From Psilocybe azurescens (lineage: Eukaryota > Basidiomycota > Agaricomycetes > Agaricales > Agrocybaceae): DNA of 64,000 nt. The stretch is taken from NCBI GenBank assembly GCA_023853785.1, contig JAJIRX010000859.1, forward strand, positions 434,001 through 498,000, in the 5' to 3' direction. Both the position numbers and the translations under genes were made by a program. Within the stretch, counting starts at the first letter, position 1, and each line of letters opens with the position of its first letter. The notes beneath the pieces are model-generated. The model did no database searches. It saw nothing but the letters and a program-made list of their open reading frames with translations, and had not been told where the DNA came from. Of this stretch, positions 43,995 through 58,564 are shown in pieces.

Positions 43995-46900
43995 TTATAA
44001 GCAGATGCATGGCCAATCAGGACACAATTTACCATTTGCCACCGCTTTATCGGCGTCAGTCAAACCCGAGTCGTGAGCTTCCAAGAAAGCGTCGACCTAG
44101 AAGAGGCGCATCCAAGTCAACATTTGTCTGCAATCCCTGAAAAAGAAATACCTCGTCCATGACCTGGTCGTCATGATCATGACCCCCTAAACTATCTTCG
44201 TCCTCATCTTCCTCATCGTCGTCTTTGGCGTCGTCGATAGCGAAATGCGTGCGCTCCATGAGTGCTGCAGCATTGACCGCTTGTAACATGGGCATCGCAG
44301 AAAGGCTTCCACTGTCAGGAACAGTAGGCAGCGACTTGGCGGGTTCCAAAGAAGTATTGACAGATAACGTCGACGTCGACGCCTGTTTCTCCGAAGTCGA
44401 CGTGAGCGTGGTACCTGACAAGATACTGGCTTTCGAAAGTGATTTGCGCAACGTCGGCGTAGCAGCGACTCGCGAGCCTTCGGCTCTTCCAATTGGGTAT
44501 ATCGCCCAATCGAAGGCTTATTGACGACCTAAAAAGACCAAAAATGTAATTAGCCTTAGTCGTCGTGTTTTGATTTTTGTCGTCAAAAATCAAGGCATGT
44601 ATGCATACCTGATGTTTGCCAATTGTCTTTCCAATTTCATCAGTGAACATATTAAACATCTTCTTATTAGTGTCGGTGGCAATCGATGACCAGAGATCAC
44701 CCAGAATTCCGCTCTGAGATGTGGGAAGTTCCATCTCTGGCAAAGGGTGCAGCTTGAAGGATTCGGAAAGATCGGTCTCGAAAAATGATTCTAGCACTTC
44801 ATCAGCGAGTACGACCATTCGGAACCTGCGATAAAGGGGGCCGGTCAATATCAATGCGCAGAGGATTGAGAGAAGACGACACTTACGTGGCTAGATTCAA
44901 ATATGGCTGATTTGACGCTATCGGTGGTGGTGATGTAGGCTCTGCGTTATTACTTTCGCCTTCGGACTTTGAGGGTATTTGAGGTAGTAGAGCGTCGCCA
45001 TACTCAAAGGCGTTCGTCATAAAGCGGCTCACGGCTCCTAGATATGCATCTCCAACTTCATATCGGAAAATAAACTACACAGAAGATGAGAAGACGACGA
45101 CGAATCACGATGACAAGTAGAATACGAACCAAAAAGGATTCGGAAAGCGTCAACACTTCGTCTTTGGTTAAATACCCGTCTTTGTTCTTGTCGTGAAGAT
45201 TGAAAAACCATTCAATGTTGTCCATCAAGTCGTTGAACATGACACCATCAAGGCCAGATACAAGGTCCTAATTCCAAGAAGATAAGAACAGAAAAAGTAT
45301 ACTTTGCATAACCACGTACTTGGAAAGATAGCGCGCCATGGCACCCTACATCCCAGAAGTAGAACAATCGATCAATAAATTCGTGTTCTGCAACCTCGCG
45401 GTCAATGCGTTGCTAAAAGGAGGTCAGAAACCAGCAATCAAAGATCCTCGACGCAAACGCTTACTTGGAATCCATTCATTACGATCTTTTCATCTCGCGC
45501 CCAAGACGCGATCTCGCTGAGGAACTGTCTGAAAGTTCGTAATCCGATCCTCGTTTCTGGTTTATCCTCATGACCCTCGCCAGTAGCAGTAGTGAACAAA
45601 GTCGGAGGTGGTGCAGCAATCGGAAGCGGTGGAATGATGCACATCGCTTTATAAAGGGCATCGTATATCAAACCAGCTTGTTCTTTGTTGAACCTTCCAA
45701 GACTCCGCAGGTTACGGACAGCCCCACGTTTTGAAAATGCCTCGATACTGTGGATGATCTCTCCTCTGAACCTCCTGCGTTCACCAAGAATAATATCCTC
45801 TGTGATGACGGAAAATTCTCTGAAGGAAACAAGCAGCAATTCTTGGAAAACTGTGATCGCACGTGCACGAGGGTCAGGAGAAGTTGGATGTGCCGAATCG
45901 CCCAAGGATGCAAAGTAGTCTCTCATCAAGCTGTGCACAGGATTAATAGGGCGTTTTTAGGTTAATGTTGTCGAGAGAGACATACTTGAGGAAACCTCCG
46001 TCATCCTGAATTTGCAGAAGTTGCTCCCCGTTGATCTTCAGAATAGCTAAATCAATTTGTCAGGCATGACGAAGGCTCATTTTGTTTCAAACCGACCTAA
46101 TCTATTATGTGGATCAGTCAAAAACAAGATACTCAAAGGTTGGAGACCTACCCAACTTGGAACAAGACTTTCGGACCCATGCACAAGAAACAGTCGACAA
46201 TGCGGAAAGCAAATACCATCGGCATACTGTTGATATATCTGCAAATTGATGTTAAACGAGCTCTTTCTCCGAAGATAACGGTGCTACTCACAAACTCAGG
46301 AACCACGGGAGAGATGCTACTGATAGTTGTACATCGACCAGCGTGAAATGGTCGTGGATAATAGGAAGATATTTCTGAACGAGAGATTCGAATACACGTT
46401 GATCGAGCAGTGTCCCGTGCATGGAAGGCCTGTTAATTTCAAGTTCATTTTTATCATTATCTTTGAAGGAAATAACATACGCATAATACCCAGGAAGTAA
46501 TCGTCCGCACAGTACTTCCAGTAACCAAAACGCTTGCTCCTCTGACATATAACTGTTAACGAGGAGTGAGCGTCCATTCGGGAGGTTGGAAAGTATATTG
46601 AAGCTTACATCAAAATTGCCGCTGCAAGTATATTCATCGCCTGGAGAGAGATACTGAGTTTGGAAGGGCGGTTATAAACAACAATCTTACCTGACAGTAT
46701 CCCAGCTCAGGATTCATGTACGAATATGCTCGTAGCACGCGACGCAGAGCGTTAATACCCTCTTCTGATTGGTAACCAGCATATTCTGGCAAGCTTCTAT
46801 GTAAGTCTTTTTCGATATCATCCGTGCTAGTGCTTGTAGTGTCCTTGTTTTCTTCCAGTAGTCGTTCATAATACCCAGGATTTGAGAATCGAAGGAAGAT

Positions 46901-47908
46901 TGACCCTGATAACGTTTCCCACATCTCTCCACGCAGCCGATTCGGTAAACCAACCTGTACAAGACGAGTACATTGAGGATAGCGAAGGAGTGTTAGGTTA
47001 CGTCCATGGTCTATGAACACTTTAGACTATTGGGCGCTCTGATATAAACGCATACTTACTCCGTAGATAAGTCGTCCATAGCTTGATTTTTGAGGCTTCT
47101 CGTAGCCTTGGTGGATTTAGAGGCTGTCTGAGCAAAATAACACAGTTGTGACTCACTTCTTTGGGTCTCCAGGAAATTTGAACTTCAGGCCAAGCCCTCC
47201 GTGGTAACTGACTTCCGGGTTACTGCCATCTGCAGCATCCGTGATCAAACTGCCATCCTCGCGTTCGTTATCGGCGGCGTTTGACGTATCCGATATAAGG
47301 ATTTCAGAGTAACATGTCTTGACGAAGGTTTTCACTAGTTTCATTTGCCCTCGTTGTAACTCCACTTTTAGGGCATCTCGGAGCAGCGAACAGAACAGAT
47401 CCGCTGTCGGGCGCAGGGACGTCAATTGCACGATCTAAACGTTATAATGTTCAGCCGGTCAGGATCATATGTGGGAGAAACGCGTATTGACTGACGATCT
47501 TCATTCCATGCCATGTTAATAAACTCAATGCGTAGACTCCGGCGCGCGCATTGAGACGTTCCACTCGACGAATTGTCGATAGGGGTATCGTAAATCTTAC
47601 AGACTTTTTATCCAGGGACGAGAATGCCAAATATGGTGGCATAATGTGCAGCTTTCCAGCCTATCGGCCATGTCATGTATAATCAGAAGAGCTCACTATC
47701 CCTGACTCTCAAATTCCGCGGCAGCACTCACATAAGAATCCTCTGCCTCTCCAAGACTAAGAACTGCATTTATGTCCATCCTTGAGTCCTGAACACTTTT
47801 CTCTTCATCTTCTCCAGATTCCAGTGGTGGTAAAGAAAAGAATATTTGGGTTAGTTGCTCCTTAGTAGGTTCCTTGAAATGACGAAGAGCCGTCGAGATT
47901 GTAGCCAT
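43995..47908 (-). CDS. GRAM-TBC Rab GTPase-activating protein (one-base deletion in the tail)
   Basis: Rab-GAP of the TBC1D8/9 type, which switches off Rab GTPases in membrane traffic. Order: N-terminus [18 protein letters not shown]; a GRAM-like segment ([19 protein letters not shown], then STIRRVE); a second Ser/acidic linker; the TBC domain with [16 protein letters not shown], arginine finger IEKDLHR and glutamine finger GYCQ, then [25 protein letters not shown] and VLFQVGLAILKIN; an EF-hand-like loop ([16 protein letters not shown]); and a Ser-rich tail with [21 protein letters not shown]. Both catalytic fingers are intact. The C-terminal frame breaks at 44460/44461: one added base joins KARESLL to [12 protein letters not shown], and the frame then runs through an intron to the stop at 43995. 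At least ten introns. The catalytic part is unaffected. Confidence 0.88.
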
Positions 47909-48361
47909 GATGTAATGGCCGGTATTCGTTAGAGATGTGTTATAAAGACTTCAGCAGATATGTTAATGGGTGATATCGATATGCTCGTTAGAAGTATGAG
48001 AGAATGCAATTGAGTACGGAGAATGTTAGCCAAGTCGCTCGATGAACCAGTCTGCCCCTTGCCGTTTCGGGCATCATAGCCGTGACCGTCGGTCATTTAT
48101 AGAATACTCATGCGTACTATCATCACATCCTCAGATTTACCTCAAAGTCCCTCAAGCATTCAGATTTGGATATATATCAAAATGTATTCATTATATTATA
48201 GTATATTACGCTGGATTTTCACATATAAATTGGATAAAAGAGCGAACGAAGGCTCGACCTTCTTAAATTAGACATGGACTGGACTGAAAGACATGCAGCC
48301 AGCTTCAGAATCAGAACACAAATCGCAAGGTCTATCAGAGTTTAAGACTGAGTGTGCCAGC
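47909..48361. other. Intergenic, Rab-GAP promoter and 3' flank of the secreted protein
   Basis: No gene supported; AT-rich. Confidence 0.5.
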
Positions 48362-49589
48362 TCAAAGACGAAAAGGACTCACTATACTTGTGGCTCCAGA
48401 GTATTCAGCAGCAAACGCTACCATGTCGCCACCCCCATACACCGTTCCTTCCTGAGTAAAAGAACTGTACCTGGCGAGGCTGAAGGGTGATTGGAGGTCA
48501 AGAATTAACGTAGTATATTTTTGAGTTTATAAGACTCACCTCCATCTGAATTGATCCATCTGGGTGTCATAACGCCCGTGGTGAAGTCGATATCCCACTA
48601 GATAAATGCAAGACATTCATCAAACCTCATGAATAAATGAGCCAATGCCCCATTTTAGGCTTACCAGGTCTGTCTCCGCGGCCCTGGATATTAGCGACAC
48701 ATCGGTATAGGAATTATCAATGATAGAAGGAGATGCCCCGGAGTCGCTATATGAATTGGACACCGTAAGCTGAACTGACTTCGTATACGGTATCAAAAAC
48801 AATCTTGAAACAATCATACTCACTTCCTGGAACTGCTACTCCAGCAAGGTAAACATAGCTAGAAAAAATATATGATTAACACGCTGCGCGCTCGGAGAAA
48901 GTATAAATGAGGGACCTACTGATATGATCCAGGTCCAATGTCTGTATCTACATTATCGCGCCCTTGAACAAGTCCAAGAAGCGGGAACCGAGAGCTGATA
49001 TCACTACCCTTTAATCCGATGCAGTATCGTCAGTCGTATTCTTCTCTCAAGTGAAGAGCGTTAACTTACAGCGATGCTAACCCGTAAACTAGATCCCTGC
49101 ATTTCCGATGATGGTGCCATCACAGTCATAATGGCAGCGTTCATCAAAGAGGAATCTATACGATATATAGCACCGTCCTGGGTCGTCGCAGACAAGTAGC
49201 CTATAGGCGTGGCATCACCGTAAATTTGCATCACCCCAGTTCGTTCTTGTTGTGGAACGCCCGAAGGATCTTGTCGACGTTGAAACTCTGTTGTCGTATC
49301 CATAATCAACCTACAGGCGAGCCTACTCAAGTAAAAGACAGTTGACTATACCTGATGCTTTATGTGCCATACTATGAGCATGTCGGAGAGCATTGCTCAG
49401 TCTAGCTTTTTTCCAAAAGGCACAGCTTTAGAAGGCGTAGTGGTGGTCACAGAAACAACCTCTGCGCAATGCTCGAGACCATTCGTGCATAAGGAAGAGA
49501 GGTTGATTCCAGCACTTGGATGAGCTATCAGCTGCTGCTCCAAGAACAGCAGAGAGAACAAAGAACGTGTAGCCGAGTAAAGAACGCAT
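48362..49589 (-). CDS. Secreted protein of unknown function
   Basis: A short signal-peptide exon (MRSLLGYTFFVLSAVLGAAA) is followed by exons coding TGVMQIYGDATPIGYLSATT, SSEMQGSSLRVSIAGSDISS, DIGPGSYQYVYLAG, a Ser-rich LISRAAETDLWDIDF, TGVMTPRWINSDGGE and a final TQEGTVYGGGDMVAFAAEY, stop at 48362-48364. Introns are about 50 nt with usual sites; not every join was verified. The GYLS...DIGPGS...TPRWIN layout recalls a secreted basidiomycete family without known role, from memory only. There is no catalytic motif that I can name. The exact first intron is uncertain. Confidence 0.55.
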
Positions 49590-51827
49590 AGTGTTATAGT
49601 CTTGAAAAGAGCGACAATAGGTGGTTAAGGCAAGGACTGGTGGTGAAGGTATCCAAAGGAAACATAACCACTTGGAACGGCGACGAGAAGCATTTTTGAA
49701 ACGAAAGGCTAATTCAAACATGCTGTGGAGTGCGCCATGGGGTCGATTTTTCTTCTAGCTCCTTCGAAGCCTTGTTCGCCATCGTGCAAAACAACGGAAT
49801 TTCTTAGAAATTGGTTCAACGAACCCCGACCATTCATGTTAAACCGAACGATCGTCGTGGCAATGTCAAGTTGAAGGTCGAGACAAAGCACACACTGATG
49901 TCGATCGAAAAGACCATACCTGCACGAAACCGGATATATGAATCAAAGCATTCATAATCCTCAGCATAAACGGTGGCACAGAGGTGCCTTCGAAACTCCG
50001 AGAGAAAGCCAACCGTCAAGAATCGGTACTGCTTATGGCGCAAGACCAAGATCATAACTTGCTAAAGTTGTTGGTAAATCAGGATTGATTCATGATCACC
50101 TGCAGAGTCAACTCGAATTGAAATTGGTGCCTGAGAAATGGACTCCAGCGCCTAATAGGTCAAGTCTAGGTCGATGGATTGGTAAATACTCACTAAAACA
50201 CATTTAAACAACTAGATATCGATGACTTGACAACAGAAACACCACCGTGGCACAAGCCCTCACATAGTCGTGGAGACCGTCCTTCGCAAGCGAGGCAGCT
50301 TCAAAGTCAAAAAGTCAAAAGTTGTAGAGAACACATAACACATATCAGGGTCTATTCAGGAGGTCAATCCAAGATGCCCCTGTGGGACGGTGGCCATCCC
50401 CTGTTTTCCTTGACTTCTAATTGAGAACATCATATGCTGTTGATCATGATCATGATCAGGAGATCGAGAGCTCTGAAAGGCATATCCCAATTTGCAGTGA
50501 GTGAAATCGTTGTATGCCGAATGTAGTAGACCCTGCAGAGTCTACGGAGCCGAAAATTCAGGCAACATCGAAAACCCTCCGTCAAGTAGGTCGTACCTGC
50601 CGAAATTAAAGCAAGCGAGGTCTCTGATCGCGTACACCCCGGAAACGATATCGATCACAAGCGCCGTGACCGACGACGGACCTGTAGGTGCCTTAAGACG
50701 AGGAAGAATGGCGCTGCAATATGCTAAATCCTGCCTCCGACCTTCAGTGAAGGACTCAGAACTTTTAAGAGCTCGGCTGGGTCAGCCAAACTATCAATAG
50801 AGATTGTGTATCATAGTAGCAATGAAAAAATGCACCTCGAGTCAATAACAGAACGGACAGGCTTGAAAAGCATACCACATATGCTTGACTTGATGACTTA
50901 TGACCAATTCCTAGGTTGATGGGGATTGTTCGCCGAAAGACCTTGGGCAATTATTCAATATCCATAACATGCTACACCGAAGTCCTGTTGACGCAGTTCT
51001 GTGCATCAGCAATGAAGAATAGCAGCAGCCGAGGTCCGAAAAAGAATCAAAAACAAGGTATGACGCGTCGACAATGAAATCTTGTGTACGATTCCCATCT
51101 CAAAGACGGTTTGAATGGATTTGTTTCCGACGCCATCGAAAGTATTATCCACAAAAAGAAGTTGGCAATATAGTAGAATGATAGCTTCCAGTAAATGCTG
51201 GATACATGAGCAAACTCAAAAGATCGGTGCGGTATACCAACCTGCGATGTACGCGATAGACTGCGACAAAATGCGTTCGTATTTAAAAATGTCGGAGGCC
51301 CATCTAGGCTGTCCTGGGTTGATGCTGAAACCGTTCAAGGGTGGAAATGAGCTCGGGTCCAATATTCTTCTTGCATCGACTCCATAAATTATCGTCTTGA
51401 TGTGTCGCGAGTTTTCTTCTGTTTTCGTCTGTTTCCGCGGACATCGGGGCACTAACTGTGATAACAAAGAAGTCAAGGACAAAACATATATTGCCACATT
51501 AGTCCGTATAGAGTACAAGCAGTCCCCAAATCAGCGGGGGATGCTATTACACAGTGCAGCAAATTTCACAGCAAATTCATGTACAAAAGCATACATACCG
51601 AAAACAATGTTGGGTCCCTCATTAGGAGCGAGGTCGGATCTCGATGCAAGGAAGGTGGGTGTTGTAGAAGGGACTAGAAGGGCTCGGGTAAGCCCATTAT
51701 GTGCGCGAAAGCGAATATAACTGCAGAATATGCAGCCGCCACTCCTGGTGGACTAGGGTAATCATAGAGTAGAATCGTGGATGGTGTCATAAGTTGGTCA
51801 TAAGGGTGATGGGTTAGGGAATAGCGC
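49590..51827. other. 2.2-kb gene-poor stretch
   Basis: Short open frames on both strands (for example 50501-50800, 51115-51387) lack domains and splice support. A small ATGATC repeat (gatcatgatcatgatcagg) is near 50443-50460. Nothing else recognised. Confidence 0.45.
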
Positions 51828-53626
51828 TTAGTTGAACAGTCCATCCATGACATCGAAAGGATTTCTACATGAAGAATTAATAACAACCCTTTTAAAAGGG
51901 GTAAATAACTTTACCTGGATGGCTTGGGCAATATCATGTAGTTTACAATTTCGCCCTGTTCGCCGTTGCGCGTGATGACGATTTCCTTCAAATTGTCGAG
52001 GTCGTTATGCCTGTTCAAACGGTCCAGTACACGGAGGCGTGGACAGACTTGAACAAGATCCTTTATTATATCATGCATCGCAGACTTGTCATTTTCACGC
52101 AAAACCAGAGACCAAGCCCGCGGAAAACTTGAAGTTTAGAAAAGCGGGGTAGAATATCGAGCCATTGGTCCTGCAGCATGTCGTAAATCAAATGACGTCA
52201 TGGTGCGTCAAATATTGGGTAAGCAACTAACCTTTGACACAGGAACCGGGTATTGGGCGCCTGAAGGGAGATGTACAGGTGGAAGTGAAAGCCATTCGAT
52301 ATTAGGAAAGACTTCTGCAATCTCGTGAAGGATGGAAACATCGCTGAAAGTCTGAAGATTAACTCTTCGTAAACTTGTCCGGTCGATATACTTAAGATCC
52401 AAAAGCATCTGCGCATCCAGAGAGTAGATGTCTAGATTCTCGATTTTTCGCATGATGACAGGAGGTTCAGGTACGGGTTCAGCTGGGATATTCGTGGTAA
52501 CGGCAACTGGGGTTGACGGAGGAGTCATTAAAACTGGGGCATTGGAGCCGAACTCAGGATCGTTGAGGGCCGTGACGAATTGCTTGTTGGAACGAAGAGA
52601 CCGTAGATTTGGAAGAGCATCGTGGGGGATAGCAGGGTTTCCTATCGGTGACCAGTTAAGTACTTCGATAGAAGGATGGTTTTGGAGGAAAACTGCGCGT
52701 GAATGATCGAGTCCGAACGACACTCCTCCAGCTTGCAGCACCATTTTCAGATGCTTTAGTTTGGGTAGACGACACTCTGCAAGATGGTGGAATTCAAGTG
52801 GGACTTCCAGATGCTATTGATTAGTCATATTTAGTCAGATATGACGACGGAATACAACCGAGAACTCATACCTCAAGATTGGGGGATTTCATCAAGAGGT
52901 TGCAGATATGCTTTGAGTTGCCCAATTTCGCCCAGGTATCTCCAGCGAGAGATAGCGACCGTAGATTATTCAGTTTCCATACCTATTGTGAGGCGTCAAT
53001 GCATGATACTTCGTTATCGGCAACAGGGCGCTTACTGGGTACATCAAACTGTTGCGGTCTACAATTATATTCAAGGCGTGCATAGCGAACTTTCCATGAA
53101 GGCTGAAGTGTTCCAGTTCGGGTAGCTGAGAAACGATAGTCATGATAGCATTCTCGTGGGCTGGGTGGGATGTTGGTCGTGGCTGCCCTGGGACATGCAT
53201 CCACGACCAGGTAAAGGTCCGCAGGCGTTGCATATGGCCAAGCGCCCTGCAGATATTGCGTATCCTGACGCTTTCATCTGCATTTTCCAGGTTTCCGTCC
53301 AGTTGCTTGTCAATGAGAGCGGTGGGATAGTGATCGGCGGCGTATAAATTAGACGGCTCGCAGATGTGGACCTCTCGCACGTTACGTGCTAGATCTGCAC
53401 GTCGAGCGAGGTGGGCCCATATGTTAGGTGCTGTATGTCGCATTCGCAGTATCCGGTACTGCGTATGATGAGGAATGACCATGTCGGCGCATATCCGCGA
53501 TGCAAGGGCGAATGCTACCAAGTCGCTGTGCAGATCGAGCTCAGAAACGATCTCTTCAAGAATTTCATCTGGAAGACGGAAAAGAGGAGGCAGTGTTCGA
53601 CATTGTTTCGCCATAAAATGGGGCAT
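51828..53626 (-). CDS. F-box protein with LRR-like C-terminal region
   Basis: Probable substrate-recognition subunit of an SCF ubiquitin ligase; large, fast-changing families of these occur in mushroom fungi. The start MPHFMAKQCR leads into the F-box: LPPLFRLPDEILEEIVSELD, then LVAFALASRICADMVIP. Then come repeats of hydrophobic strand-helix type (NVREVHICEPSN, LRTFTWSWMHVPG, LEHFSLHGK, IEVLNWSP, IENLDIYSLDAQML, LRRVNLQTFSD, IEWLSLPPVHLP and NLKEIVITRNGE). Several introns of about 50-60 nt. The last join PSR^gtaaag to ...catgtag^NPFDVMDGLFN is inferred and puts the stop at 51828-51830; without it the frame ends at 51911. Target unknown. Confidence 0.75.
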
Positions 53627-55743
53627 CCGTAGGGGGGGAAAAGGAAAAGGACAGAAGAACGAAGAATGGGAGGAGCGACTTTGAAGGAGAACGAAGAAGG
53701 TTAGCAGAGCATCCACTGTTCGGGAATAATGCGGATTGGCTTTGTTTGTTCTGGAGGGTTATTGATGGACTATTTTAGTAACTTCAAACAATCTCGCACT
53801 TTCAACCTACAACCCACTTTCCCATCCGCAACCTAAATCCTTTGCCTTGGAAACACATCTGGGAGTTGCGGACTCGAACAAGGCCGCCGTAAAGCACAAC
53901 CAGACAAGGTTGCGCTCTGCTCTGCGTTGTTTCTGCAGCAGAAACAAACAAAGCCCCTTCGCCAAAAAAATACAAGGTTGGGACGACGACTGAGTTACCT
54001 AGCTGTAAATTCGTTGTTGTACTCGACCTTTGATCGACCTTGTAGAAATGAGGTTGGGCCACCCCTATAAATTTTGGGAAGAATTCCTGGATAATGGTTG
54101 TCTTCTCATCTTCCCGACGCTACTTGAGTCCCATTGCATCGGTACTTCCATTTTTCGCGAACCATTAGGGAGTCGGCACTCAGAAGTATAAAAGGAATAC
54201 GCTGGGACTGCAGAATTAAGTGCTGCTGCTTAGATTTGCCATTGGGGATCGAATAGCTTGATCATGAAATCCCCGAAGCGAACTGTATTGGTCTTTTGTA
54301 CAAGAACTGGCTCGAGGAGTCGAGGACCAATGCTAAGGCCCGTAAGCCTACAATATCCCTTCACAGAATGGACGTCCAATAGCTGCAGTTAACTGGTACG
54401 AAATTGTACTGTGGTGCACGCCAAGGTCCAATATGGGTCTTAGCACATTCGAAACTGGATGGTGAATACCGACATATCGTGGGCGGAATCGCAACGAGTT
54501 GTACATGCACATACATTGCATGAAGACATCTCCTTTGGATGCCAACCATTTACACAGTTGCAGCGAGGTACGTCCTCAAAGCAGTCCAAACTGAGAGAAC
54601 AATGGAAGACTCACTAACGAAAAAAAAATTCACACAGCAGAGCACACACATACGCGCATGGAAATAATCCAAGTTTCCTGATCATTGCAGTCTTCCACGC
54701 ATCATGGTGTCCAGATAGCACCGCTCTTGAGGTATTGAAACTTGAAAGGAGGGAAAGTAGGGCATTCATAACAAGTAAAGTACCCCTTAGCAAACGGGGG
54801 GAGCAACAAGGCAAGCCCTTGATCATGGGCCAATGCGTATATATATACAGGTGACTGATGTGATGTCTTTGAGTCAAATCTCATTGTGCTTTCAAAGAGT
54901 GAGATGCCGCGCTTTGCCACGCTCGGCCTCTATAAAAATATATGAGCTCGCTCCTTTTCGGGCTAATTAGAACGCGGGTTGACGTGATCAGATCAAATGT
55001 CACCGTGGCGCATTCGCAGGATTTGAAATTCAAGTTGGATCGAGTCCAACAGAAAATTGGGCATATAAGAGGCTCAACACTGTCTAACATTACGGGGTAA
55101 GGCATGGAATGAGGAATTAGAACGTGCATATCATGAGATTACAATCGCCATTCACGCTGCGTTGATTTTCCACCGGGCCTGCGCCCGGGAATTGGAAATT
55201 TGGACGCAATACGAGTCATATCATTTGGCATAGTGTCCGTGGCATTTGAAACAGCATGAGGTCAATCATCTTTTATGGTTCTTTACTTAGATATGTTGAA
55301 CGTCTACTAGACAATGGACGTGCCTTGATTTTGAGATCAAAGGTCGCACTACAGAATAGTAGCCACCGGCTTTCTCAGCGGTTTAGTCGTTAATACGGCG
55401 ATATTCAGCTTTCACATGGACTCTGAAACACGAATCATGGGTATATCGCATGCAATGTTCTTCCAAAACCCACGGAAAAGAGTTGGAAATCGAGAATAAC
55501 ATTCGAATTACGTAAATCCGCTCACTCTCGAACACCACTTCCAATGCTTGAACAAAGAGCCTCAGACAATCAAGAAAAACGAAATGATAAACTATATTTT
55601 GAATATACGGCTTACACGCGCGTCGGTGTACATCATTTGAGAGCTTGAAAGCAACTTCGACGATGATAGAAACAGACTACACAATATACATTTTAGACTC
55701 AAAATAAATTGAATTTGATAAGGGCACGAGCTTACCAAGTGAT
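53627..55743. other. 2.1-kb gene-poor stretch
   Basis: No gene supported. A GTTCGAGTCC element on the minus strand near 53870-53880 looks like a Pol III B box, but no tRNA stems can be drawn around it. Confidence 0.45.
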
Positions 55744-57364
<1,621 letters not shown>

Positions 57365-58564
57365 GGGAGAACCAAGTATGTTTTCTATCGAGTTGTCACT
57401 GGTGAGCAAGCAAAATTCTGTGGTTTGGCATAGGGCTTAAGTACGTTTTGTAGAACTACTCAGAGTGTGGCATAGTCAGGTCATTGGATATTATGCTTGG
57501 TAATGCAACGACAACACTCATAGCTGGCCGATGGCTAAATAGTCATTGAAGCCTAGTCATAACGGTATGCTCTCAGTGAAAGATCGGAAGGAAGGAAAGT
57601 TTATTACCGGAAACTCGAAATAGAGAACGAATCACGATAAATGAACGCGCGTTTTCTTGAATAGAGCGACAGAATGAAACGTCTTCGAGCTTCAAGATAC
57701 CACCGATACCACCGTGAGCTAGTCATGATGATATTTCAAAAATAGATTTATAGGTAACGGGAATGGAAAATGCCCAAGCCGAGCATACGCAATTGGGAAG
57801 CCGCTAGGATCACTGAGGAGCGCACTTTCTCATCTGTAAAACAATCTGAAATAGATGTTGCTGTGTAAGTGAATGAGGCAATTGGCATCCGGGAACTCAG
57901 TGTGTCAGCAAGGGGACAAAAATGAAAGAGATCTTCAAAAGTTTTCTATATATATTTCCTTCAATTTATCGGAGCCTGGTCGGGAAGGCTGTCCTTCCAA
58001 GTATCTTAAAATATTCCCAAAAGTAATGACATACCTTTCATCCTTAATGATATGATCAATTATCATACTGTTGAACATCGGACTGCGTGTTTCACGGGTC
58101 AGGCTCCCGCCGGTGCCACCGCTCTCTCGTGGTACTCCGCCCAAGACAGTCAGTTGCTTCCTTCAAACAACACGGATCCCCATGTTTCATAAAAGACGCA
58201 CGACGATTCCAATTTTTCGCGCGTTTGATATAGTGGTTGGAATAAGAGACGGATTCGTGCGTCCCGCCCCGCACGTAGACTGTTTTTGGTAAGTTATGTA
58301 AAGTGCCGAGTCTGAGTTGCTAATTCCGTGACGGCGGCTTGAACAAGCCAATACCACCACGACTAATATCTTCAGTGACATCTCTAATGCTCTAAGAACA
58401 GTACATCGAACGCATCGAAATTGACTTTTTATTTGCACTGGTTTACACACTAAAAACGGACATTCAAAACATACCTACCTTCGACTCGCGAAACCTACTA
58501 GAACTCATATCTATGTCTTTCCTCTTCTTTTTCTTGCTATTGCTACCCTTCTTCGCCCGGTATT
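57365..58564. other. Intergenic, AKR promoter and 3' flank of the secreted protein
   Basis: No gene supported. Short open frames near 57935-58290 overlap each other on both strands and look random. Confidence 0.5.

Noticed and set aside
50440..50462. GATCAT repeat as a functional element
   Set aside because: Only about three short units, without context.
53850..53960. tRNA gene on the minus strand, suggested by GTTCGAGTCC
   Set aside because: The flanking five-base T stem does not pair and no D or anticodon arms can be drawn.
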